Made by a program: the position numbers and the translations under genes. From Chloroflexota bacterium (lineage in GTDB: Bacteria > Chloroflexota > Anaerolineae > Anaerolineales > UBA4823), in NCBI GenBank assembly GCA_012798185.1, contig JAAZNS010000007.1:1-5272 (forward strand): a stretch of 5,272 nt of DNA, read 5' to 3'. A model generated the notes under the pieces. The model searched no databases. It saw only the letters and a program-made list of their open reading frames with translations, and was not told the DNA's origin. Of the stretch, positions 1 through 5,272 are shown piece after piece (the stretch's first letter is position 1; every line of letters starts with the position of its first letter).

Positions 1-419
1 AAGTCGATGCCGCTTTTTCGGATATCATCTTCAGCAAGGGCTTTTGCTTTAAGAACCGGATATGCCGAAGCCCGGTCAGCGCCTAAATGACTGAGATAAA
101 AAATTCTATCCACCTTTGCATCGGCAGCAGCCTGGGCAATTGCTCGTGTTCCTAGGATATCGACAGTTGTTAAATTGGCATATGCGCCGCCCTTTTCAGC
201 TCCCGCCAGATGAAATACATATTCAACTCCAACCATTGCAGCCCGCAACCCCCGTGTATCATTCAAGCTGGTAACCGCGGCTTCTACAGGAATGCCAAAA
301 GGTACATCTGGAGATTTTTTCGAAGGACGGATCAATACCCGTACTGGGTAACCCGCATCAACCAAGTTACGCACTAAGATTTTTCCAATAAAACCTGTTC
401 CACCAGTGACTAATATCAT
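1..419 (-). CDS. Atypical SDR-family NAD(P)-binding protein (epimerase/dehydratase-like), 5' part
   Basis: The gene starts with ATG at 419 and stays open to the left edge, giving 139 complete codons of N-terminal sequence; the 3' end lies outside the window. The protein opens with a Rossmann beta strand and the dinucleotide-binding motif GGTGFIG (residues 6-12). A basic residue follows the second strand (RVLIRPS, R31), which hints at NADP preference. Next come the strand EYVFHLAG (66-73), IFYLSHLGA (106-114) and Y120-x-x-x-K124 (AYPVLKAKALAE), matching the Tyr/Lys pair of SDR enzymes. This pattern fits the NDUFA9-like or NmrA-like atypical SDR group, or a sugar-nucleotide epimerase relative. 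Without the C-terminal half the substrate cannot be named. It follows aroQ on the same strand after a 65-bp gap with its own promoter-like sequence, so it may be transcribed separately and need not belong to the aromatic pathway. The Shine-Dalgarno is weak (GGGA, 428-431), but the start is well placed because the glycine motif sits at the usual distance from it. Confidence 0.85.
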   Translation of the reverse strand, partial: MILVTGGTGFIGKILVRNLVDAGYPVRVLIRPSKKSPDVPFGIPVEAAVTSLNDTRGLRAAMVGVEYVFHLAGAEKGGAYANLTTVDILGTRAIAQAAADAKVDRIFYLSHLGADRASAYPVLKAKALAEDDIRKSGID

Positions 420-422
420 GCG

Positions 423-462
423 TATAATCCCAGGACAATAGCTGTCAGGTTTCAGGATTATA
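423..462. repeat. Perfect 8-bp inverted repeat in the aroQ-SDR gap
   Basis: TATAATCC at 423-430 and GGATTATA at 455-462 are exact reverse complements, separated by 24 bases. A smaller inverted repeat, GACA (434-437) with TGTC (443-446), is nested inside with a 5-base loop. On the minus strand the upstream arm contains the -10 hexamer and the downstream arm ends three bases before the SDR start codon. It could be an operator for a dimeric regulator, or an RNA hairpin formed only in read-through transcripts from aroQ. It lacks a following U-tract and a GC-rich stem, so it does not look like an intrinsic terminator. The repeat is seen directly; its function is inferred. Confidence 0.5.
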
Positions 463-465
463 GCA
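457..465 (-). promoter_or_regulatory. Extended -10 promoter for the SDR gene
   Basis: The minus strand reads TGCTATAAT, a perfect match to the extended -10 consensus TGnTATAAT of housekeeping sigma-70-type promoters. No good -35 hexamer lies 16-18 bases upstream (ACAGTA at 17), as is common for extended -10 promoters. Transcription would begin near 450 and give a leader of about 30 bases before the ATG at 419. Assignment is by motif only. Confidence 0.55.
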
Positions 466-484
466 TGTACAAGTTAAAATACTG

Positions 485-922
485 TTAATCGAATTTTTCT
501 GCTGTGAATGCCTGCAGCGCCAGCCAATAGGAAAGCCATCCAAACCCGGCAATAGACCCTTTACATACCGGAGCAATAAGAGAAATTCTTCGAAATTCCT
601 CTCGTCCATCAATATTGGAAAGATGCACTTCGATAACCGGTATTTCGATGGCAGCAATGGCATCACGAATTGCCACACTGGTATGAGTGTAACCTCCCGG
701 ATTGAATATCACCCCTAATGCCCAATTACGGGCATCATGCAAAGCGTTAATAAGTTCACCTTCGATATTCGATTGAAAAAATTTTAATTGAATACCAACT
801 TTCTTAGCTTGTTTTTCCAAACGGCTATTAATAGCTTCCAGGCTCAGTTCACCGTATATATCTGGTTCTCTTTTGCCAAGCAAGTTTAAATTGGGACCAT
901 TTAAAACCAATATCGAAGGCAT
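485..922 (-). CDS. aroQ: Type II 3-dehydroquinate dehydratase
   Basis: This 145-residue cytoplasmic enzyme dehydrates 3-dehydroquinate to 3-dehydroshikimate, step three of the shikimate pathway. The length is normal for the small, dodecamer-forming type II family, which is unrelated to type I AroD. The N-terminus carries NGPNLNLLGKREPDIYG (8-24), the signature that includes catalytic Arg18 and Tyr23 in the flexible lid. FNPGGYTHTS (73-82) supplies the substrate-binding Asn74. EVHLSNIDGREEFRR (98-112) holds catalytic His100, plus Ser102 and Arg111 of the anion site. All key residues are present, so the enzyme should be active. The ATG at 920-922 is preceded by a strong Shine-Dalgarno that overlaps the stop codon of the fused aroK-aroB gene, only 8 bases away. 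It is the last aro gene of the cluster; its substrate is the product of the AroB domain just upstream, and its product goes to AroE. Confidence 0.97.
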   Translation of the reverse strand: MPSILVLNGPNLNLLGKREPDIYGELSLEAINSRLEKQAKKVGIQLKFFQSNIEGELINALHDARNWALGVIFNPGGYTHTSVAIRDAIAAIEIPVIEVHLSNIDGREEFRRISLIAPVCKGSIAGFGWLSYWLALQAFTAEKFD

Positions 923-926
923 AATT

Positions 927-932
927 CCTCCT
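927..932 (-). promoter_or_regulatory. Shine-Dalgarno of aroQ overlapping the aroKB stop
   Basis: The minus strand reads AGGAGG, four bases before the aroQ ATG. The TAG stop of aroK-aroB (933-931) shares bases with it, giving TAGGAGGAATTATG. A ribosome terminating on aroKB would sit on this site, so re-initiation or coupling is likely. It is the best match to the SD consensus in the window. Confidence 0.85.
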
Positions 933-2478
933 AAATTACTGAGAAAATCAATTGCTTATCATCGATGATCACTCCCGGTTCTACTTTTCCAATATTAATC
1001 GGTAAAGCAAATTTTATTTTTCCGGAAGCTCTCTTTTTATCATATTGCATCGCCTCGAATAATACTTCTTTGTCGATACCAGCAGGGACTTCAGTTGGTA
1101 AATCTAAATTTTTTAAACATTGACTGATTTGCTCTGCTAACGATTCCTCCGCCATTCCTAATTTCTGAGCCAGGCGCGCCTCGATGACCATTCCAATTGA
1201 TACTGCCTCGCCATGGCGTATACGGTATTCAGAAGCCTTCTCGATAGCATGACCTATAGTATGACCCGTATTTAATACCGCACGAATATTCTTTTCATAA
1301 GGGTCTTCTTGGATAATTTGAATTTTAACCGAAGCTGCGCGTTTTACAACGAGACATATATCCTGGTTAATTGCTTCCCATCCTCGACGGCAAATATTGA
1401 ATAGACGCTTATCGCCGATCAAGCCCGCCTTAACGATTTCTGCCATCCCGCTGCGTAATTCGTCAACCGGTAAGGTGTACAAAGTTTCGGGATCGGTAAT
1501 CACGAGGCGTGGGGAGTGAAAGGCGCCAACCAGATTCTTGCCTTGAGGCGTATCTACACCCGTTTTGCCTCCTAAACTGGAATCTGCCATTGCCAGTAAT
1601 GATGTGGGTACGACCACCCAGTTTATACCTCTTAAATAGGTAGCCGCTGCGAACCCAGCAATATCTCCAATCACCCCGCCGCCCAGTGCAATTATGGTAC
1701 CCGACCGTTCCAGGTTATGAGAAAGCCAAACCTTCCATAATTTTTCAACATTTTTGATATTTTTCGTTTCTTCACCAGCGGGAAGAACAACTTTAAAATA
1801 CTCAAAACCGGCGTCTTTAAGAGATTTCAGCACAGTGTGTAAATAATATTCAGCAACATTACGGTCGCTTACCACCCCAATCGAGCTAGATAATGCATGT
1901 TTCCGCAAAGCTTCTCCAAGCCCAGCCAGATTCTGTGATTCGATAAGGACATCATAAGGTTTTCCCATCCCTGATATTCGGAATCGCCCCAGGTAGATTT
2001 GAATTTCTCTTAGCAATTCTTTTACATTCAGTTCTTGGGTAGATATATGAATCGAAAAAGACTGATAATGCCCTTTTCTTTGGTCTAATAAGGTCTTCAG
2101 AAGGGAAGCTTTCTCACCATCAAGAAGGGGACGGCTCCCTTCATCTCCCTCCATACGCTTGAGTAGTTCATCAAACGAGGCATCCAAACATACAACACTT
2201 CCACATGATTCAGCCAGCGCACGATTCTCATGATCCAGAAGCGCCCCACCTCCTAAAGCGATTACCTGTTCTCCACCCCCAACGGCAAATTGAAGGGCTT
2301 TTTTTTCACGGATTCGAAAACCGCTTTCTCCTTCTTTGTCAAAAATATCGGGAATGCTCTGTCCTGCTTGGTAAACGATCAAATCATCCAAATCAGTAAA
2401 TGGTATTCCCAAGGATTGTGCTAACAATTTACCAATTGTTGTTTTCCCTGATCCTGGTGGTCCATAGAGAAATATCAT
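931..2478 (-). CDS. aroKB: Bifunctional shikimate kinase / 3-dehydroquinate synthase fusion
   Basis: This is one open frame of 515 residues with two complete enzymes. Residues 1 to about 165 are shikimate kinase, which phosphorylates shikimate with ATP: Walker A GPPGSGKTT (6-14), the DLD motif with Asp29 and Asp31 (Mg and shikimate), Arg55 in FRIRE, GGG (76-78), the lid Arg116 in RPLL, and Arg134. Residues about 175-515 are 3-dehydroquinate synthase, which cyclises DAHP using NAD and a divalent metal: LPAGEETK (232-239), GGGVIGDIAGF (266-276), DSSLGGKTG (299-307), and putative metal ligands Glu347, His406 and His422 with His410 nearby in NTGHTIGHA. Both domains have normal lengths and intact motifs. 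They catalyse non-consecutive steps (five and two). I choose the ATG at 2478, which overlaps the aroC stop as ATGA, over the in-frame TTG at 2499. The TTG has no ribosome binding site and would add seven residues before the first beta strand of the kinase. Confidence 0.95.
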   Translation of the reverse strand: MIFLYGPPGSGKTTIGKLLAQSLGIPFTDLDDLIVYQAGQSIPDIFDKEGESGFRIREKKALQFAVGGGEQVIALGGGALLDHENRALAESCGSVVCLDASFDELLKRMEGDEGSRPLLDGEKASLLKTLLDQRKGHYQSFSIHISTQELNVKELLREIQIYLGRFRISGMGKPYDVLIESQNLAGLGEALRKHALSSSIGVVSDRNVAEYYLHTVLKSLKDAGFEYFKVVLPAGEETKNIKNVEKLWKVWLSHNLERSGTIIALGGGVIGDIAGFAAATYLRGINWVVVPTSLLAMADSSLGGKTGVDTPQGKNLVGAFHSPRLVITDPETLYTLPVDELRSGMAEIVKAGLIGDKRLFNICRRGWEAINQDICLVVKRAASVKIQIIQEDPYEKNIRAVLNTGHTIGHAIEKASEYRIRHGEAVSIGMVIEARLAQKLGMAEESLAEQISQCLKNLDLPTEVPAGIDKEVLFEAMQYDKKRASGKIKFALPINIGKVEPGVIIDDKQLIFSVI

Positions 2479-3659
2479 GACTGGTTTTCCCCTCCCCAAA
2501 AGATGTGTGGTGTGTTATCCATAAATATGTTTGATAAACTCGCTTTCCGCAGAGATTCGAAGCGTAGTTGTATTTCATCCATGGAATCACCACCTAGTTT
2601 TTCGAGCAAGGCATCAGCTAAAACAATGGCAGTCATACCTTCCAGCACTGGCACAACTCGCGGCAGCGGACAAAAATCCGAGCGCTCATATTGAGAAAAG
2701 GTTTCTGTACGTGAAGCCAGGTCTACAGATGATTGAGGGGTAAGTGTTGTGGCAATCGGTTTCATGACCACTCTCATCACCAATGGCTCGCCATTGGATA
2801 TTCCCCCTTCCATTCCACCCGCGTGATTGGTCTTTCTAATTATTTTATCCCCTTCTAGATAGATGGCATCTTGCACATGGGTGCCGGTTAAACCAGCTAG
2901 TTTAAACCCATCACCGAATTCAACACCCTTTATTGCTGGAACACTTAATAAAGCAGCTCCTAAGCGTGCACTCAACCGGCGGTCCCATTGAATGTAACTA
3001 CCCAAACCGGGTGGAACACCCAACGCTACAATTTCCACCACACCTCCTAATGTATCTTTTTCTTGAATAGTATTTTCGATTAAAAGACGCATATTATTGC
3101 TAGATTCTGTCGAAGGGCAGCGAACATCTGAGGATTCCGCTAACGTAATCCTTTCATCTAATGAGATACCATCCAATTGGGCGGTGACATCACCAATAGA
3201 TGTGACATAACCGCCCACTATTATCCCAAATTGGGCAAGGAGGTGTTTACAAACTGCCCCTATGGCTGTTCTTGCAGCTGTTTCACGGGCAGAAGCGCGT
3301 TCGAGTGCCAAACGTAAATCGTGAAAGTTATATTTTATTGCCCCGGTTAAATCTGCGTGCCCTGGTCTTGGAATAGTGAATGGCTGAATTGACCTTCGCT
3401 GCCATTTGGCATGGTCTTTATTTTGAATCAACATGGCTATTGGAGAAGCAATGGTTTTGCCAGCCATGATACCAGCAATAATCTTGACTGTATCTTGTTC
3501 GATCTTCATCCGCCCGCCTCCCCCATACCCTTTTTGCCTCCGGCTTAATTCCTTATTGATAATATCTTCTGAAAGCTCAAGGCCGGCGGGGATGCCTTCC
3601 AGGATAGCAACCAGCGCTGGTCCATGCGATTCGCCGGAGGTTAAAAATCGAATCGTCAT
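2475..3659 (-). CDS. aroC: Chorismate synthase
   Basis: This 394-residue cytoplasmic enzyme removes phosphate from EPSP to give chorismate, the last shikimate step, and needs reduced FMN. Family signatures run in order: GESHG (9-13, with His12), SRRQKGYG (39-46), RPGHADLTGAIKY (98-110, with His101), DLRLALERASARET (114-127), GGMEGGISNG (281-290), KPIATT (300-305) and ERSDFCPLPR (325-334). The length fits the bacterial long form. In the family the motif after RRQ usually reads GYGRGGRM; here it is GYGGGGRM, with Gly47 where an FMN/phosphate-binding Arg is expected. Other key residues are kept, so I still expect an active enzyme. The ATG at 3659 overlaps the aminotransferase stop as ATGA and has AAAGGA seven bases upstream. 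The frame remains open upstream to 3686, but those nine extra residues do not fit the usual N-terminus MTIRFLTSGESHG. Its own stop overlaps the aroKB start. Confidence 0.97.
   Translation of the reverse strand: MTIRFLTSGESHGPALVAILEGIPAGLELSEDIINKELSRRQKGYGGGGRMKIEQDTVKIIAGIMAGKTIASPIAMLIQNKDHAKWQRRSIQPFTIPRPGHADLTGAIKYNFHDLRLALERASARETAARTAIGAVCKHLLAQFGIIVGGYVTSIGDVTAQLDGISLDERITLAESSDVRCPSTESSNNMRLLIENTIQEKDTLGGVVEIVALGVPPGLGSYIQWDRRLSARLGAALLSVPAIKGVEFGDGFKLAGLTGTHVQDAIYLEGDKIIRKTNHAGGMEGGISNGEPLVMRVVMKPIATTLTPQSSVDLASRTETFSQYERSDFCPLPRVVPVLEGMTAIVLADALLEKLGGDSMDEIQLRFESLRKASLSNIFMDNTPHIFWGGENQS
2489..2497 (-). promoter_or_regulatory. Purine-rich ribosome binding site deciding the aroKB start
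   Basis: The minus strand reads GGGGAGGGG within the last codons of aroC, 10 bases before the ATG at 2478. The spacing is somewhat long for the GGAGG core, but this is the only SD-like sequence near the start. It lies downstream of the alternative TTG at 2499 and so supports the ATG. Confidence 0.6.
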
Positions 3660-4834
3660 AGGGAGTTCCTTTCGAAATTTTTCCATGAATTTTTCATATT
3701 TTCCAATGCTTGTTTAATCTGCTCTTGCGATGAAGTTATGGCTATGCGCACATAACCCTCTCCCTGAGCTCCAAATACCACCCCGGGTGTTACGCTTACC
3801 CGCGCTTTTTCTAGTAAAGCCTCACAAAATGCCATCGATGTCCACCCACCAGGCACGGGGCACCAAATATATAACGATGCTTTAGGATTATTTGGTTTGA
3901 GCCCGAGTTCATGCAACCCTTCTACCAATATATCTCTTCGCTGCTCGTAGATTTGGTTTCTTCGCTCAATCCAGGTTTGATCTTGCGTCATCGCTATGGC
4001 TGCGGCTTCCATAACCGGTAAAAAATGCCCGCTGTCGACATTTGTTTTCAACCGGTACAATGTCTTGATTACTGTTTCATTTCCTAAAATCGCTCCAACC
4101 CGCCAACCCGCCATATTATGTGATTTTGACAGGGTATTGAATTCGACAGCTGTTTCTTTCGCCTCCCGTATCGCCAATATGCTGGGTGCCCGGTATCCAT
4201 CGAAAACAACCTGCGAATATGCGGCATCGTGACAGACCAATATCCGGTGTCGAAGACCAAACTCGACAACCTGCTCAAAAAAATCCTTCGAGATAGAAGC
4301 GCCGGTAGGATTATTCGGATAATTCAGCCATAAAAGCTTGGCTTTCGATAGGACATCCACAGGGATATTGGATAAATCGGGGGTATAGTTTTGTTCAGGC
4401 AATAACGGCAAATAATGGGGGTCCCCTCCAGCAAAACGAGTGGCTTGGGTATATGTCAGGTAACCCGGGTCAGGGATCAACACCACATCGCCAGGATCAA
4501 TCAGCGCCTGGTGCAAATGAAATATTCCTTCTTTCGACCCAAGCAAAGGTAATATTTCTCTATTAGAATCGAGGGTTACAGAATATTCCCTGGCATACAT
4601 TTCTGCCCAAGCTTGTCTTAGCGATAAATTGCCCGCATGAGGCTGGTATCCATGGCGGTCTGGTTCACAGGCTGCTCTATACAGTGTATCGATAATGAAT
4701 TGTGCTGGGGGCATATCGGGTGAACCAATATCGAGACGGATAATCTCTTCGCCACGAGACTGCATAGCGAGGATGCGGTCGTTGAGTGAAGCAAAAAACT
4801 GTGTAACCAATGTCTCCATGCGTCTAGCGGTCAT
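3656..4834 (-). CDS. PLP-dependent class I/II aminotransferase, DapL-like
   Basis: This 392-residue fold-type-I aminotransferase has all the cofactor residues: NYPNNPTG (171-178, Asn175), HDAAYS (202-207, Asp203 and Tyr206), SKSHNMAGWR (236-245, Schiff-base Lys237 and Arg245), and Arg363 in GYVRIAIT, which binds the substrate alpha-carboxylate. Several stretches recall the LL-diaminopimelate aminotransferase-like group, notably LDIGSPD (34-40), LLWLNYPNNPTGA and NVDSGHF (265-271). That group also contains enzymes acting on other amino acids. Lying between aroE and aroC with 4-base overlaps on both sides, it probably serves aromatic synthesis, as a phenylpyruvate/hydroxyphenylpyruvate or prephenate aminotransferase. 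A lysine-pathway DapL role is the main alternative. The ATG at 4834 has GGGAG eight bases upstream and overlaps the aroE stop. A longer frame beginning with GTG at 4867 is less likely. Family call is secure; substrate is not. Confidence 0.92.
   Translation of the reverse strand: MTARRMETLVTQFFASLNDRILAMQSRGEEIIRLDIGSPDMPPAQFIIDTLYRAACEPDRHGYQPHAGNLSLRQAWAEMYAREYSVTLDSNREILPLLGSKEGIFHLHQALIDPGDVVLIPDPGYLTYTQATRFAGGDPHYLPLLPEQNYTPDLSNIPVDVLSKAKLLWLNYPNNPTGASISKDFFEQVVEFGLRHRILVCHDAAYSQVVFDGYRAPSILAIREAKETAVEFNTLSKSHNMAGWRVGAILGNETVIKTLYRLKTNVDSGHFLPVMEAAAIAMTQDQTWIERRNQIYEQRRDILVEGLHELGLKPNNPKASLYIWCPVPGGWTSMAFCEALLEKARVSVTPGVVFGAQGEGYVRIAITSSQEQIKQALENMKNSWKNFERNSL
3667..3672 (-). promoter_or_regulatory. 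Shine-Dalgarno of aroC
   Basis: AAAGGA on the minus strand lies seven bases before the ATG at 3659, inside the last codons of the aminotransferase gene. It fixes the aroC start at 3659 rather than the in-frame codon at 3686. Confidence 0.7.
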
Positions 4835-5272
4835 GAGGCTTTCTCCCAATTTTTTACAGCATTCCACATCGCCTCCCTAGGTGCGGGTTCTCCGGTCCAA
4901 ATCTCGAATGCTAAGGCAGCTTGTTCGACCAGCATCCCCAATCCGTTGAATGCCATTAAACCATTTTGGCGGGCACGCTTAATCAACGCTGTCTGTGCTG
5001 GAGTATATACCAGGTCATAGATGATAGCTTCTCTGGGGAGTGAGATACTATTTGGCCATGCACTTCCTTGTGGGTGAGATGTCATCCCAAGCGGCGTTGT
5101 ATTCACGATTAAGTGAATAGATTCTTCCCCAAGCATCCTTGCGAGAGTATTGGGTTGAAGTGAAAATGGAGATAAACGGTTGTCGATCAATTGCCCAGTG
5201 TTTATTAAAATACTTTGAAACCAATCAACCAATTGCTGCCCCTGCTCCAGACGGCGTGCAAAAACTTTAACC
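4831..5272 (-). CDS. aroE: Shikimate dehydrogenase (NADP-type), C-terminal half
   Basis: The frame is open from the right edge and ends with TGA at 4831, giving 146 residues, about half of the usual 270-290. The gene starts outside the window, so the TTG at 5232 is an internal codon, not a start. AroE reduces 3-dehydroshikimate to shikimate with NADPH. The fragment begins at the second strand of the Rossmann domain (VKVFARR), where the basic pair is expected to bind the NADP 2'-phosphate. It continues with VNTTPLGM (codons 5106-5083), the strand YDLVYTPAQT and the C-terminal helix motif NGLGMLVEQAALAFEIWTG, all diagnostic of AroE. The N-terminal substrate domain with the catalytic Lys and Asp is not visible. 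Its stop overlaps the aminotransferase start as ATGA. Downstream genes supply its substrate (AroQ) and use its product (the AroK domain). Confidence 0.95.
   Translation of the reverse strand, partial: VKVFARRLEQGQQLVDWFQSILINTGQLIDNRLSPFSLQPNTLARMLGEESIHLIVNTTPLGMTSHPQGSAWPNSISLPREAIIYDLVYTPAQTALIKRARQNGLMAFNGLGMLVEQAALAFEIWTGEPAPREAMWNAVKNWEKAS
4843..4847 (-). promoter_or_regulatory. Shine-Dalgarno of the aminotransferase gene
   Basis: GGGAG on the minus strand lies eight bases before the ATG at 4834, within the last codons of aroE. It favours 4834 over the GTG at 4867 and over the Met codon at 4819, which has no SD of its own. Confidence 0.65.

Noticed and set aside
423..462. Rho-independent terminator after aroQ
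   Set aside because: The inverted repeat has an AT-rich stem, a 24-base loop and no T-tract on either strand after the second arm, so it lacks the features of an intrinsic terminator.
445..678. Minus-strand frame of 77 codons overlapping the 3' part of aroQ and the gap
   Set aside because: It is out of frame with aroQ across the conserved EVHLSN region, and its sequence is low in recognisable structure. aroQ explains the bases.
2479..2499. TTG at 2499 as the start of the aroK-aroB fusion
   Set aside because: No SD lies upstream of it. The purine-rich site GGGGAGGGG is downstream of it and serves the ATG at 2478, which makes the same ATGA overlap seen at the two upstream junctions.
2205..2743. 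Plus-strand open frames of about 60-70 codons (2205-2399, 2503-2694, 2531-2743)
   Set aside because: They lie antisense to the strongly conserved aroKB and aroC coding frames, have no ribosome binding sites or recognisable motifs, and overlap one another. They are reverse-strand shadows.
3433..4880. Further open frames: plus strand 3433-3717, 3996-4232, 4695-4880 and minus strand 4084-4278
   Set aside because: All are embedded in aroC, the aminotransferase or aroE, whose reading frames are confirmed by family motifs. None looks like a known protein.
5230..5232. TTG at 5232 as the start of a short AroE-like protein
   Set aside because: The same frame continues upstream to the window edge with good AroE sequence (VKVFARRLEQ), so this codon is internal to a gene cut by the edge.
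1..5272. Mobile element, CRISPR, toxin-antitoxin, defence or other accessory system
   Set aside because: Every gene is a recognisable metabolic enzyme. I saw no terminal repeats, transposase or integrase motifs, repeat-spacer pattern or small gene pairs.

Overview
The window holds one compact bacterial gene cluster on the minus strand. It carries most of the shikimate pathway, which makes chorismate, the precursor of the aromatic amino acids. Read 5'->3' on that strand, the order is aroE (3' half only, cut by the window's right edge), a fold-type-I aminotransferase, aroC, a fused aroK-aroB, aroQ, and then after a 65-bp gap the 5' end of an atypical short-chain dehydrogenase/epimerase gene (cut by the left edge). 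There are no RNA genes, mobile elements, CRISPR arrays, or gene-free stretches over 300 bases. The only real intergenic gap is 420-484.

The first three junctions (aroE/aminotransferase, aminotransferase/aroC, aroC/aroKB) are each a 4-base ATGA overlap of start and stop. At the fourth (aroKB/aroQ) the Shine-Dalgarno of aroQ overlaps the aroKB stop codon. This indicates one polycistronic message with translational coupling. Three genes have longer open frames that begin upstream of the start chosen here (GTG at 4867, an upstream codon at 3686, TTG at 2499). I place the starts at 4834, 3659 and 2478 because the ribosome binding sites, the overlaps and the family N-termini agree there.

Together the genes encode 3-dehydroquinate synthase (AroB domain), type II 3-dehydroquinase (AroQ), shikimate dehydrogenase (AroE), shikimate kinase (AroK domain) and chorismate synthase (AroC). 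DAHP synthase and EPSP synthase (AroA) are not in the window and may lie upstream beyond base 5272 or elsewhere. The aminotransferase most resembles the LL-diaminopimelate aminotransferase-like group. Its place in the cluster suggests transamination at the end of phenylalanine/tyrosine synthesis, but its substrate cannot be read from the sequence.

The AroK-AroB fusion in this order, type II dehydroquinase, moderate GC content and the DapL-like aminotransferase suggest a Chloroflexota (Anaerolineae-like) bacterium. This is inference from recollection of such clusters; Thermotogae also have an AroK-AroB fusion. The region looks like core metabolism, not an accessory island, and I see no undescribed system. 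The points most worth a second look are the aminotransferase, an Arg-to-Gly change in a usually conserved AroC motif, and a perfect inverted repeat overlapping an extended -10 promoter before the last gene.
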